Origin: Zygnema circumcarinatum
Taxonomy: Eukaryota > Streptophyta > Zygnematophyceae > Zygnematales > Zygnemataceae
Direction of reading: 5' to 3'
Assembly (NCBI GenBank): GCA_037447605.1
Contig: CM074811.1
Location: 1,848,941-1,912,940, forward strand
Length of the DNA: 64,000 bases
In this document: piece by piece, positions 1-19,300 of the stretch
Layout: each line of letters opens with the position of its first letter
Position numbering within the stretch: position 1 is the stretch's first letter
Notes under the pieces: model-generated
What the model was told of the DNA's origin: nothing
Databases searched by the model: none
What the model saw: only the letters and a program-made list of their open reading frames with translations
Made by a program: the position numbers and the translations under genes

Positions 1-119
1 ATAGGCACTGAAGCACAGTCATATCATCATCAGGAGAATGGAAAATGTCCTTTAAGTGTCAAAGGGCTTAAAGATTTCTTTTGAGCATAAGGGTTCCGTC
101 TATGGGTGAGGGTCTGCAG

Positions 120-1101
120 ACTGACTTAGCGAAGGTGGACCGCAAGCGCACTCCCTGGCTGATAGCAGTCCAGCATGCTCCGTGGTACAATAGCAACTCT
201 GCACATCAGCATGAAGCCGACGGCATGATGGGAGCGATGGAAGACCTTCTGTATGCAGCGAAAGTGGACTTCTTATTTTCTGGCCACGTGCATGCATACG
301 AGAGATCGGTGAGCCGCACGCCTTTCATATTTGGAGAAGTATGTATGTAGGCGTTGGTGCTGGGTCTTCGTCTCAATGCAAAAACGAGAGCTGTTTCCAC
401 TAGTTCACCAATCGAAATGACTGAGATAGTGAATTTCTGACCTGAAAGGCAAGAACTCATCGTCCTTGTCATCTGTGAAAAGAGGCATCTTTCTTTTCTT
501 CTTCTGGCGAGCTTACACTTAACGCTGTTTGCAGTCGAGAGCATATAAAGGAGCGAGCAATCCGTGTGGTATAGTGCACATCACCATTGGCGACGGGGGC
601 AACCGGGAAGGGCTGGCATCGAGGTGAGCACTACTAACAAGCAGCATGCAAGCACGAAAATGGTTCGGTGGCGTAGCTTCTACTGCTGAAAGATGCTTGA
701 GCACAGTCTTCTCAATTCCCACATCGCATGATCATTCATTCTCAAGGGGAGCTTTGCTGTGCTTTAGCGGCCAAGAGGTGCTAAACTCCCTTGGGAGCTT
801 CCGAACGAAGCCTGGGGTTGTTTTTTGGGGGATCGCTGTTTCCTTCAATTCTTAAATGCCATGGGCCTCCCATGGGCCCCCCAGGTACATTGATCCGAAG
901 CCGGAGTGGTCCGTGATGCGAGAAGCGAGTTTTGGACATGGCGAGCTGGAGCTTCTGAATGGCACCACAGCCATGTGGTCATGGCACCGCAATCAGGACG
1001 ACGTGGCAGTCGTCGCGGACGAGACCTGGGTGCAGTCGCTGGGAGATCCCAACCACGTCTGTTCCAGACCAGACGAGTCTGCCCAGCCGCTTGTGGATTG
1101 A
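120..1101 (+). CDS. Purple acid phosphatase, 3' part only
   Basis: Secreted or vacuolar metallophosphatase that releases phosphate from organic esters. Three exons are visible, about 120-308, 535-623 and 885-1101 (TGA at 1099-1101); the start lies left of the window. Exon 1 carries WLIAVQHAPWYN and the metal-ligand motif GHVHAYERS. Exon 2 reads NPCGIVHITIGDGGNREG, the conserved ITIGDGGNxE block. Exon 3 carries SFGHGELELLN and WSWHRNQD, the usual C-terminal plant PAP blocks. The two introns have GTGAGC donors and CAG acceptors, and the frame joins cleanly through all three exons. The metal-binding residues of the missing N-terminal half cannot be checked. The gene converges with NSF on the other strand. 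The family call is secure; substrate and subcellular site are not visible. Confidence 0.9.
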
Positions 1102-2851
1102 GGTAATTCAGTTATGTACATTACACATTTTCAAATTCTTAAATTACGGGTTGTAATATTACTTCTGCTGGGAAATCCTTTGTGTCCGGACTCTCCACGT
1201 CTTGTGGGAGTGGCCATGGCATGCGGCATGTAGTGTATATGGGCGAGAGGCCATGGCATGCTGGTTTGTGAAGGGAATTGTTTGGAAGGGATAACGCCTC
1301 GAACAAACGCCAACGCTAACGCCGCTCCATGAATCGTCTCGACGCGCCTCTAAGTTGACTACCCAGATAGGATGGTCATGCTTTTTCTGACTAGTTACTG
1401 CTCGGAGAGGCCTCAGGTTTAGCTAGAGACACATCGCACTATTTAGATATGAAAGGGCGTTTGAAAGACATGATCTGCACCTACAAATCAATGTGAGATG
1501 TGTACCCAAGAAGCCCTCCCTCGGGATATGCGGCCAAGTACCCTTGCACGCATGCACACTCGCAAGACCTCGTTTGAGTTCAGCGGTAGCGCGCCATGCC
1601 GCTCTGCGACATTCAGTTCGGGGAGTAATCGAACTGTGCCATGCGTTCAGGGGTTCCGTCGAAACAGGAATTTACGATTTAGAGTCGGCGTATGTGTACG
1701 GGGTGAGTCTTTTGGTGGTGAAAAGCCCTTAACTCTGTGCCTTCGACCACTGCTATTTTATCGAATATTTATGATAGGGAGAAGTTTAAAGAGCGCTATG
1801 AAATCCTTAATAGACAGGCTTCAGATGTGAGGAATAAAAAATTGAACTTTTAACACTCCGAAGGGGGAGCATTTCCGAGGGCAAAAAACTTCCTCCGGCT
1901 AAGACAGAAAACGTGTGTGCACAAAGTTTAGGCTGTAGGAGCATCGAAGCCAGCCCACATGAAGAGACTCAACAGGCCAACTTCCTCGGTAGGAAGTGTC
2001 GCCGCAAGTGCTGCTAGCTGAAGAAATTTATTTTTGACAAAAAAGCAAGTTTAAACTCACGCTCACCACAGGGCGAGAAAGAACTTTCAACCGCACTACA
2101 ATAGAGACAAACTGTCGCTGCATTCCAATGTTCAGTGGTGCCCTCAATCACCTCCTCCAACCAGATCAACCCTCGAGTCACTACAGGCACACTCCTATTC
2201 ACACACCCTGCTCACACCCTGCCAGGCCCTTCCTGCTCACTGGGAATACCTTCGGCAAACGTTTCGTGAAGTCATCTTGTGAAGCATTAACTCATTTCGT
2301 TCTTTCCCTGCAAATCTCCATCCCACATCCGATGAGCTTTTCTCTCTTCTCAAATCTGCTTTATTTCTCATTTTTCATGACCATCATCATGTTGGCGCTC
2401 TCACCATTAGGGGGTGTCAAAATTATTATCTTTTCATCCCCCGAAAGTGAAAACATTCATAAGCTGGATATGGAAACAGGTTTGTGACGAAGAAACAGAT
2501 AAACCAATCAATACGGATTCTGATCTCATTTCTGTTTACGGGAGGTTCTTTTCCCGTAAAGATTTATTTTGAATATTGACAACCCCAGTTGTAATGATCA
2601 AGATCGGGGGAATGGCTGCGCAGCCCAAGCTCATGCATGCACTTCATAAGAAAACTTTGCACAAAAACCCAAGTCCCCACTTTGACCAACTACAGGAGCA
2701 AAACAAGGAGGTCAGCACAAGTCACTGCAGGAGCGATCCCAACTTTCAGACGATCGACGAGCACAAAATTCTGGTTTCAATTAAGACAAGTGCACCTGAT
2801 TGACTGGCTTCAGCGTGGATTGAACCCACGTGGTATCTCAAATACAGCGCC
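1102..2851. other. Intergenic stretch between the PAP and NSF 3' ends
   Basis: About 1.75 kb between two convergent genes. Only short unsupported open frames are present. It should hold both 3' untranslated regions; no repeat, RNA gene or further exon was recognised. Confidence 0.5.
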
Positions 2852-10195
<7,344 letters not shown>

Positions 10196-10554
10196 GCTGC
10201 ACACCTCTCTGTCTCCGCTCTCTTCCTCTTTCTTTCTTCCTCCTTCCTCCTCCCTCCTCTCTGCCACACGAAAGTAGTGAGAACTTGAGGCCTTCCAAGA
10301 ATGGTCGCCCCAACTTCCGACCGAGGCGGGCAGTTGCAGGCGAGCGAGAGGTGGCGTACTGGAAAGAGCAGTTCCATGTGGTCACTCAACCGTTATAGCG
10401 TTTAACGGTCACAGACAGCGTTCCAAGCATGTTCCCTGTCACACTATTCCGTTAACGTTCTTGAGTTATGTTGGAACGGAACTGGAGTTTGGTTCTGTGT
10501 TGGAAGTGAGGGAGGAGGAGAGATGTGGGAGGGGGGGAAGGAGGAGGAGCGGCC
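10196..10554. promoter_or_regulatory. Divergent promoter between NSF and a small membrane-protein gene
   Basis: Only ~360 bases separate the NSF start codon (minus strand) from the start of the small plus-strand gene, so both 5' regions must lie here. The part nearest NSF is a dense CT-rich tract (10200-10265) and the part nearest the small gene is a GA/GGA-rich tract (10505-10552). Each would be a pyrimidine or purine patch on its own transcript. No TATA box was recognised. Confidence 0.5.
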
Positions 10555-11660
10555 ATGGCGAGTGCGAAGTGGATGTGGGTGGGGCTCTCCGCCGCAGCAG
10601 GGTGAGGGCTGGCTACACCCTGACAGGAAGAAGTTATAAGCTTTTCCACAGAGATTCTCTAAAATGAGCGGTCGCAGGCGGTCTGAGAGTACATGTTGTT
10701 CCAAGAATGGAGCAGCCACATCAAGCCTGCATTCTGACACATGTTCATGTACGCATGATTTCGCGGTAAATGAAATCTATGTATCTTTGACTGCGAAGGT
10801 ATGAGAGTGGCCAAAGGAAGCAAATTCGAAACACTTGTAACGCTCCGACACGCTTGCCACTGGTTCTTCCCGCCCTACAGACAAAAAATGTTGGTTTCCG
10901 GCTACAACTTCAGCGTGTCTTCAACCGTGTCTGTCTGTCTGAAGCGTGTCTTCATCTCAAGGAAAGGAACTTGCAAGTTTTTGTTCCTACATTGTTTGCA
11001 GACATCAGGATACGGAGAATATTTTTTTTGTGCTAGCAAGAAACATCCACATCTGTACATCAGTTGCTGCTACTGACAAACCAACAGCGAATCAAAAAGA
11101 TACTTCGCCAATCTTTTGCATGGCTGTGCGTGAGTACATTTTTCATTTTTTGTATAAATGTTGCCGCCATTCTCATGTCAACGTCAACATACAGCGTGTC
11201 CAAAGAAGTTCAGAATTGCTAACCATGGCAACACAAAGCGCTTCTGTTCATGTTTAAGCCATTGCTTAGCGTTGAAGGCAAGTAGAGAGTGCACTCCACG
11301 AAAGCGCTTCATTCTTAGCGCCATTTTGATTCAGTGACATCGTACCCCAGAATGTTTACATAAGGTCCGACATTTTTACATTCCCAGGTCCTCCGTGCAC
11401 CTATTGGAGTCAAAATGGTCTCTTATAAGGGCTTTTTCCCCGTATCCCGCTCACGACAGTTGTCCTGGTTTTGATTGTGCTCCTGCAGTTTGCTGGTGCT
11501 GACTTTGACAACTAGTGATATCCATCGTTCAATAAAGAATAACGAACAGCCCCCCTCAGCGGAACAGGTGGCTGCTCTTGAAGCTTACTTGGATGACTTG
11601 AAACGATCGCGTCTTGAGAGTACATTGGATACCTTTGGTGAAAAGCGTCCACGCCGCTAG
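10555..11660 (+). CDS. Small single-pass membrane protein, about 72 residues
   Basis: Two exons, 10555-10601 and 11489-11660 (TAG), joined across an 887-base intron with GTGAGG donor and TCCTGCAG acceptor. The splice completes a hydrophobic segment, WMWVGLSAAA then GLLVLTLTT, forming one membrane span near the N-terminus. A hydrophilic helix-like tail follows, with SAEQVAALEAYLDDLKRSR and a basic end, EKRPRR. I do not recognise the family; size and shape resemble small mitochondrial inner-membrane or assembly proteins, but that is inference. It starts close to NSF in the opposite direction and ends ~300 bases before the phosphoesterase gene on the same strand. Support comes from the exact frame join producing a sensible transmembrane protein, not from homology. 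Confidence 0.5.
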
Positions 11661-11964
11661 CTGTAAGAAGCCCGACGTTTTCCAATCTATGGTTGCGATA
11701 CACTACAACTAGATTGGCATGGATTGATTGTCAAAGCTTGAGCTTTTGGTTTGGCGAGATTTATATTGCAGTTTTATGATGAGAGAGGATCAATTATCAT
11801 CAGCATGTGCCACGGGCTTAAATGGCTTGAGGAAGATAGAATGGTTCGCAAGTGATTGTAAAGCAGGTCTATAATAGAGAACCCTGTAAGTGTGGCTTGG
11901 TCATATCGTGTTTAACATTCACTCTGCTAATATCCAACAGGGTTTTTTTCTAATGAATTTGCAG

Positions 11965-13520
11965 ATGGCTGGAGTGAAAGAAACGATTTCACGACAGAAG
12001 CAAGCTTCAGAGGATCGCGAAAGTCGAATGGAAATTATCGGGCTTGTTTCTGATACCCATGGAGTGTTGGATGAGTTAGCCCTTGCCCTTCTTCAGGAAG
12101 CAACAAGTCTTATTATCCACGCTGGTATTTGCATACAAACGGCTATTGCTTGGACATTCCTACAGCTGCTTTTGTTAAAACTTAATGTACCAGTTATATT
12201 GGCACTCTTCCCTGGCTGTTTCCGCCTAATCGATGTTCACATTGGATTCATGCTTGTGTGATAGGAGATGTGGGTGATAGCAAGTATAAGAGCCGTCTCG
12301 CCGCATCTGAACTCCTTCAGAGGCTGCGGGATGCAACTGGCAAAGCGGTGGTGGCTGTGCGGGGCAACGTGGACGAGGCCTGTGATGAAGGGTACGACTG
12401 TGGACCTCCCTTACTTTGCTCATGCTCAGGCAATGGCTTTTGAGGTGGGGCTCAAGTTAGTTTCCTTACTGACGCCACATGGCACTCGAGCCACGAGTGA
12501 GTGACTGGTCTTGGGAGTCACTGCTGGTTCTCATTCTTGCTGGGTTTTTGCTTGCATGGTTAAAAAAGGCCGGTTTTTGCGTAGAGTTGCTTCCATGCTA
12601 GGTATGATCCTTGCCTGATTTGCGAGTCATGTCCTTGTGCATTGTCTCAGATCCTTCGTGGGGAGAAGGATGAACTGTTGCACACAAAATAGATGCCACC
12701 AAACATGTTAGCAGATATATTTTTGCTTGCGAAGCATCCGCTGAAAAACGTGTTATGGTGTCTGGACCTTACGCAGGCTTTTGAATCTCCCGGAGACGCA
12801 GTTGTTTACGGTGGCAGGGAAGAATGTGCTCGTTCTGTGAGTGCCTCCTTGCTAGATTTTGTCAGCAGCTGCTGCGAACTTTTTAAAGGTCCAATTCTCG
12901 CTTCTTAAATTGCTCAGCTGTGAACTGAGCTTGCATTCATGCATCATGGATGTGCAGACACATTTGTGGATTCCCGACCAATCAGGTGTTAGAAGCGAGG
13001 CAGTTGGTGGAGGCCCTGAATCCTGATGTGGTTGTGTTTGGCCATTCGCATGTTCCGAATTCTACGTTTTGTGGAGACATATTGTACATAAACCGTGAGT
13101 CTTTTCATGACTGCTGAAAATTGCTGAATGCTGTGTCTCCTCATTTACTTCCATTCAAATAGAGTTTGGTGGGGGAACACGTCAGACTACTCTTGCCATG
13201 TGGACTGGCTGCCCCTTCAGTCGTCAGAAAACCACTTACGAGTCTCTTGAAAGTGTACGTCTTCAACCAAGAGTCTGTACCTCTTGCCTTGCCTACCAGC
13301 CCTCCTGACCAGGGACTGTATGAGGTTGGTGCAACCAGCTGGCAGTGCAGGCCCTCGACGATTTAAGCTTCCCCGCTGTGTGGCCTTTCTAAGGATACAT
13401 CCCTGCGGAGGAATGCAAGTGGTTTTCTCTTCCCTGGATCCTCGAGAGGAGGGCAAACTTCCTCCTAACTGTAACGTAGCTTGTGAGCGACCTATGTGCT
13501 CACACTGCTGTCAGGACTGA
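11965..13520 (+). CDS. YfcE/VPS29-like metallophosphoesterase
   Basis: Calcineurin-like metallophosphoesterase of the small bacterial-type YfcE/MJ0936 family, which hydrolyses phosphodiesters with two metal ions. Visible exons: 11965-12124, 12265 to ~12380 or further, 12986-13094 and 13339-13520 (TGA). Metal motifs appear in order: LVSDTHG (D-x-H), HAGDVGD split by an intron, VAVRGNVDE (GN motif) and VVVFGHSHVPNS (GHxH), then NPGSAGPRRFKLP. Between GNVDE and the GHSH exon the frame changes by one base: LPYFAHAQAMAFE and LLTPHGT, where family members have a THG motif, read in a different phase from GNVDE. I could not find an intron that repairs this. The ATG follows directly after a TTTGCAG, so a 5' untranslated intron or an earlier coding exon is possible. 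The substrate is unknown. Confidence 0.75.
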
Positions 13521-14202
13521 AAGAGAAGGGCTTGTTTGTGGGAGCTTTCTGCATGGATCTGTTCTTCCGTCATACTGTATATGTAAGGAAACCCATGTTG
13601 ATAAAAAATATGTGGTGGACTGGTTTGCAACTTCAATACCATTCACAATTTTCTGAAATTGGCTCCTTTTTTGGGCTCCAATGGAATACATCCACTCTTT
13701 GCTTTACTAGGACCCAAGAGCTTGGAATGTCAATTAACATGTTGATCTGAGGATATTCTCGCTACTGCTTCAGTTGCGAGGCCTCTCTGCCAGTAATCTC
13801 GAACGACCAGCTAGCAAACAAACTCAAACTGAGTGCTTTCAATAGCGCATTGAACATAGAAATGCAACAGGACAACGCAGAGCAAAAAGAACTGATCTGT
13901 GTAAGATATTGGCAACGTAGAAAGTCGGCACCATGCAGTGTTCAAAAGTAAACAATAAAAGCTGCAAACATATGCTAAAGACGTATCAACGAACAACGAG
14001 CGAAGATCAACCCATCCTCTCCATTTTCAGTTTAGTCCACTGCCCTCAATCAAACGCAACATCCTGCCCTCTGTACATGGAAACGCACTGTTCTAAAGAA
14101 CAGCCGAGGCGATCTCCAAGCCCTGCAGGACAGGGCAGCGGACACAATGAGAAAAAACAGTCGTCATTCATTCCTGTCAACAATGTTTTTGGGGTGGGAA
14201 TG
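13521..14202. other. Intergenic, no gene seen
   Basis: About 680 bases between convergent 3' ends of the phosphoesterase and the methyltransferase region. Only short frames without recognisable similarity. Confidence 0.5.
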
Positions 14203-14509
14203 TCACTTGATAGTGGGATTTTGTAAAAATGCGTTCTGTAAAGCATCAAGAATCTCAGCCTTGTCGATCTTTGCAATTCGTCCCTCACGTCCGCTTTTGT
14301 CCCTGAAAGAATTGAGAGTGACATTACGCGGCTTCATTGTAAACAAATACTTTAGAAAATTGCATAAGTATTACTGCGACGGATACTGATTCTATAGGCT
14401 CAACCCTTCAGAAATAAAAAGTTATAACAAGCATTGGCAATGGCAATCTCTTGCATGCAGCAATGCACCTACCTTTTTCCGTGGCCCATCACTATGCCTC
14501 GTCTTTTAA
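14203..14509 (-). other. Two coding-like exons, probable spliced C-terminus of the methyltransferase
   Basis: Exons ~14473-14509 and 14203-14302 join in frame (donor GTAGGT, acceptor TTTCAG). They read KRRGIVMGHGKR, then DKSGREGRIAKIDK and ILDALQNAF, with a TGA at 14203-14205. Splicing from a GTGACG donor at 14582 would attach them to the methyltransferase in phase, replacing its last ~14 residues with a charged tail of ~45 residues. The acceptor at 14510 lacks a good pyrimidine tract, so the link is uncertain. The alternative is the tail of a separate transcript. Confidence 0.4.
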
Positions 14510-14541
14510 CTCAAGTTCCGGCAGCTTCTCCCATATTCTCT

Positions 14542-15240
14542 CTAGACCTCAGAGGGCCAAGGTTCAACTTTTTGACCGTCACTTATTTCAGCCAAGGGAG
14601 ATAACGTCGGCCTGTAAAATCGAAAAATTCCGATGTCATCACTTTGCCAGTCGGGATGCATCTCCTCAATCGGTAGTTTCGACCACCGAAATCCCCTCTC
14701 CCGGAGCAACCTGAAGCATTCGACCGATTTCTCTCGGAGCTCATAGGCAATAAATATCTGCGTCTCCTGAGTGCTCAAGGACAGCAGAGTATCAGCGAGG
14801 ATAGGAGTGGCCGAAACATCATACAGAAGATCGCTCCCGAGTATGATGTCGACGCTTCCCTCAACCTTCAAGTGATCAGTGCTTTTCCCCCATTCCAAAA
14901 CGTCTGCACTAGCATATTCCTCTAGCCCATTCGCCGCTATATTCCTCTGCAATCCTGCAATGAGAGGCTCTCTGTCCGTCAGAATGACACGCGCTCCAAG
15001 ACGAGCAGCGGCCATGCCTGGCAGCCCCAGCCCCGCTCCAAGCTCCACTACCCGCTTTCCTGCCAGCAGGCCTCCCTCAGGCCGCCATGGAGCCGTGTCA
15101 AACCACTTGGCGAGCACGAGAGCGCAATCCCACAGCCACGCGCCGGACAGAGCAGTGCCGTCCCGAGGGTCCACGACGTCATCGAGCTCGTGCACGAGCA
15201 AAGTGCGGCCATGGATTACCACCTCTCTGCAGTTGCCCAT
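14542..15240 (-). CDS. METTL21-like SAM-dependent protein methyltransferase
   Basis: Class I methyltransferase of the METTL21/lysine-methyltransferase type, which transfers methyl groups from S-adenosylmethionine, usually to lysines of chaperones or translation factors. One long exon of 232 codons. The ATG at 15240 is the first ATG; the open frame upstream has none. Motif I is VVELGAGLGLPG (residues ~64-75), the acidic SAM-ribose residue is in TDRE (~95) and the post-II motif is IILGSDLLYD. An early W at ~35 (GAWLWDCALVLA) matches the family cap. The C-terminal part, with DDIGIFRFYR, is also typical. It lies downstream of CLU on the same strand. An alternative spliced C-terminus may exist (exons at 14203-14509). 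Family confident, substrate unknown. Confidence 0.85.
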   Translation of the reverse strand: MGNCREVVIHGRTLLVHELDDVVDPRDGTALSGAWLWDCALVLAKWFDTAPWRPEGGLLAGKRVVELGAGLGLPGMAAARLGARVILTDREPLIAGLQRNIAANGLEEYASADVLEWGKSTDHLKVEGSVDIILGSDLLYDVSATPILADTLLSLSTQETQIFIAYELREKSVECFRLLRERGFRWSKLPIEEMHPDWQSDDIGIFRFYRPTLSPLAEISDGQKVEPWPSEV

Positions 15241-15261
15241 GGCCTTCTCCCCGTGCAGTCG

Positions 15262-15335
15262 CAATTAGGGTTAGGGTTTGGGTTATGGTCAGGTGTGAAG
15301 GTTGCCCTTAGGTTTAGGGTTTGCACCAGCTCGCC
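15262..15335 (-). promoter_or_regulatory. Telo-box-like promoter motifs upstream of the methyltransferase
   Basis: Read on the minus strand, the stretch just upstream of the ATG contains AAACCCTAACCCTAAT and another AAACCCTAA-type block near 15310-15330. AAACCCTA telo boxes are known in plant promoters, often of translation-related genes, near transcription starts. Only position and sequence support a promoter role here. Confidence 0.4.
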
Positions 15336-16300
15336 TTCTTCTCCGCTATCGCTCTGCGCAGGAAATTGCAATGGGCGAGCGAGTGATGGGTGTGAAGGAA
15401 CAGACCGAACGACCTAAAAACAAGAAAAAAGAATGAAACTTTGGAAAGCTAAGAACTGGAACCGGTTCGCCTTGGTTCTACGTTTTGTCTTTGTCCATGC
15501 ACACTTGGATGGCATCGCAATCGTGAGATCAATGGCAATCCATTTTTCCTTTTTTAGAAAACCTAGAAAGGACTCGATAAGATGGGCCACCTTTGTACGT
15601 ACGCACACGCGAGGATGCGACGCACAGCGAAATGTCATATTATCTTGACCGTGCCATACGTTGTTATGTGATAGAAAGGAAGAAAGAAGTATCGCCATCG
15701 TGAGATCAATGCCACATTCCTCTCAAGAAAGAAGTAGAGCATTGATCTCACGATAAAAAAGCTTCCTTACGTCGAGAAGTTTACTTAGAAAAGGAAAATT
15801 AAAGAAAGGCTCACCCCGCAGGACAAGAACTAAATTGCCCACCGCCATCGTTATGATATTTAAGCGATCATTTATTTTTTAGAATAAGAAGGGTCGTGTC
15901 TTGCGCACACAAGTCAAATCAGCCTCCATAAACAAAGACCCCTTCGGGAAAAGCAGAGGTTGTACGAGAGCGAGTATCACACACACACACAAGTAAGGAA
16001 AACAAAGGCGGCTTTTTTTTTGAATTTAAATTCAAGAGACTGATTACAAAGAACTTGCTCAAAATGTACCTAGAATTCCAAGCGCAGCTGCCAAAGCCGC
16101 TTGCTTGCCTACCCTAATCTTCGCTCTTCCATATACTCCTACACTCAGTGCCAAGCAAAACTGCTGTTGCCGTCATCAAGCTTTTGCCCTGACTGGCTCG
16201 CGCCCCACTAAGTCATGATGACGAGGATGGCCTTCTCCTGCAGCCGCTAGCAGACGCCCTCCAGTCCAGGTAACAAAAAACATGCCTTTTGCTGCTATCT
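15336..16300. repeat. Intergenic spacer with dispersed-repeat copies
   Basis: Contains one copy of a dispersed repeat at about 15471-15540 (TTTGTCCATGCACACTTGGA followed by ATCGTGAGATCAATG). A second fragment at 15691-15710 faces an inverted copy at 15740-15755. A short CA microsatellite lies near 15980. No coding exon recognised. The part nearest 16300 should be the CLU 3' untranslated region. Confidence 0.55.
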
Positions 16301-19300
16301 TCACGCTGACCCCTCAGGAGCAACCCTTTTCCCTCGAGGTTTGCCTTTCTTCGCCGGAGCCTCCAATCCCAAGCCCAAGCCTACTGGTCCTTTTTTCTCA
16401 TCCCCAGTCCCATTTGCCATATTTGCAGGAGCTGTGCTTGCAGAGCTCCCTTGTTTCCGACCTGTTCCAGCGCCCTTTGTAGGGGGTGCTGCACCAGAAA
16501 GTGCCCCCAGACCTACTCCTAAGCCTGCTCCAAGCCCTGATACAGACCCCGTCCCCCCACTTGCTCCTGCATTTGCAGGAGTGCTCCCTGCGGACCGACT
16601 GCTTCCGGCTGCAGTGCTGGAAGCCCCCCCCCCAGAAGCCGATGCTCCTGAACTTGCTGCTGCCCTGCCTCCTGAGCTACTCTTAGGGACCGTTGTCCCC
16701 GCTGCCCTTGGACCTGCCCCTTGGCTAATCAAGTTCAGAATCTCCTCCACATCTGCAGCAGGTGATTTGCTTCCAACCTGACTCCGCAGATTCACTCCCC
16801 TTGCTGCCGCCTTCCTCCTCACCACTTCTGCTGCTCGCGCTGCTCTCTCATCTACACCCCTTCTCATGCCCCCGGGAAGAGGACCTGCAGCAGTCCTTTG
16901 TGCATTGTTTGCCTGTTGGGGTCCTGCCTGCGCTGCCTGCTGCCCTGGGGGAGCAGCGAAGCGACCGGCCTGTTGGACACGCACAAGGGCTTCCGCCATG
17001 GCTTGGGAGGTCAGAGTCGTCCCTCCCGGCCCCCCTGCCTGCTGCAATGCTCGAAGGAGCTCCGGATTTTGCTGCAACCAAACCCATGAAGTTGTTAGCT
17101 CATCGGGAAAGAAGTTTACACATGGTAATTGAATCATCTGTTGTGGAGACTTCGCAATGGTCCTGAACCGAATGGCCCTAACCTCGCGCTTGTCCATCCC
17201 ATTACTACATCCTCCATGGCTGACATTCTTAAGTGCAGCATGGCTAGGAAATCACAGAGTGCCTGTAACCCACACTGATGGATGCAAAGTGGAATACAAT
17301 GACGGCTAAGATAACTGTGCTAATGTGCTATAATCTTGACACAGCTTTGGTAAAGTAATGACCCTTTAGCCATGGGTAATGTACTGCATAATACTAATGG
17401 TGACTGACGGGATCGAATTAAAATTTGCTGCGAATTCAGCACTTACTCGCAAAGCTTCTGCAACAGCTGAAACACTCTGTGGGCGCAGCGGCATCTGGGA
17501 ATGTCCAGCCCTCCTCTGCTGTGCCTGCAAAATTAGACCATCAAAGAAGACCATGTAACTTTCACAGCAGGACCTTGAAAGCGTCCCATCACTTTGACGT
17601 ATAGCCTATCGCCCAGATTGCTCCATAGTAAGAAGCGAATACTGCGTCACTACCGGAAAGGCTATACTGCACAATGTGCAAGGCGTAGTCTAATTTGTCA
17701 ACAGGTTTTTGCCCTGCTACGACACACCTCTGCCAGGAGAACTTTCAAGAATATAGTTGAGGGCAGGGAATGACAAGAGGACAGGACGGACAAAAGTGGA
17801 GTCCCTCCTCATATTTCACACGCAAGGCTTTTACTCCCCTCTATTTGTTTGCTGGTACACATGTCAAATGGTTCTGGTTAATGTTGGTAGATGATGATAT
17901 ATCATCCCTGGGTCCATTCTACCATATGTTGCGTACGCACCTGCACTTCATTTCGCATGAAGGATTGAATCCATTGAGCAGAGTCGCGGGTACGTGAATC
18001 CTCCTTTCCGAGCTGTTGTTCCAGGATGGCATATGCCTTCCTCTCATGCTGTTTACCCAAGTTCAGCACATACATCATCAGTCAGGTCCGGTTTGTAACA
18101 CATTGACTGTCTACACAGTCCCAAAGACTGCACGTTGTCCTTTCCCATCAAGACCGTCCCGTAGCCAACCTCCAATAAACGAACTGGAATATGGACTTCC
18201 GAAAGCTGCTGGCCTATGAACTGTCGATGTTGCAGCCATCAAACAGGAAACCCTAGCAGTTCCTCGATCCAATTTCTAAGTCAGAAATGGCACCTGGACT
18301 GAAAGCTTGAATAATCCCATTGCACTGCATGCTAAAGCTAAAGCATGGTAGCTGAATGCTGTTTGAACATGGTTCTCCCCCAGCAGTCGCTCATTGCATT
18401 TGAGGGCCTCCTGCAGATAGCGCAGCGCACTGGGCATTTTTCCAGCATCCTGTGTCCCCATGAGCACCACATGGACCACATGAATATATACCGAAACTCA
18501 AACATAGCCAGAATGAGACTGCCAACATCTCCAATTCGAACGTGTTTCCATGAAAAAAAAAAAACGATCCATTTGTTCGTATGAATTATGCGAAGGGCAG
18601 AAAGACCATCAAAACAAAAATTTGTTCGTATAGTAAAAGTAGCAGCGTGCACAATCTTGAAATGAAAGTAAGCTAATTTCCGAGGTGAACCTGGTAGGTC
18701 ATGGCCATGTTGATGAAGGTTGCTGCCGTGTCTGGATGGTGACGACCGCAGGTAACAGCGAGCAACGCGAGGGTTCGTGCCATGTGACGCAGAGCCAGTT
18801 CTGGTTCATCATGAGCGTGATAGAAAAGCGCCATATTGCCATAGCTGCCACATTACAATGGAGCGAGACCATCAGCAAAGAGACACTAGCTATAAGGTAT
18901 CCCGCTTTCAGCCTCTATCACAAAGGCAGGAAAAAAATAATTTCTTCATTTTATCAGTCAAACCTCGTAGACGAATCGAGCAATACGCTCTGTTCATAGA
19001 TGTTACGTTTTTTTTCTGCTGTTGCTCATAATCAACGGATATCGGAGACTTAAAGAGGATTTGAAGACTTATCACACTGTCATGTGTGGTCATCTTGCTC
19101 AACAAGTTCCGGAATAGCAGTTATAGATAAAAAACCATTGGCAAATATAGCAGCTGGCAGAGCTTGGATACAGGCTGAGCTGAGCTTGCAAGCAATCACC
19201 TGTGTGTTGTGTCCGGGTGGTCATGACCAAGGCATCTTTCGTTGATAATAAGCTCCCGGTGCTGTTGCAGAATGGCCGGCCCAGTCTCTCCTGCATGGTA

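Noticed and set aside
2805-2850. tRNA T-arm-like sequence (CGTGGGTTCAATCCACG on the minus strand)
   Set aside because: Only a hairpin with a T-loop-like sequence; the loop phase is wrong and no anticodon arm or acceptor stem is found around it.
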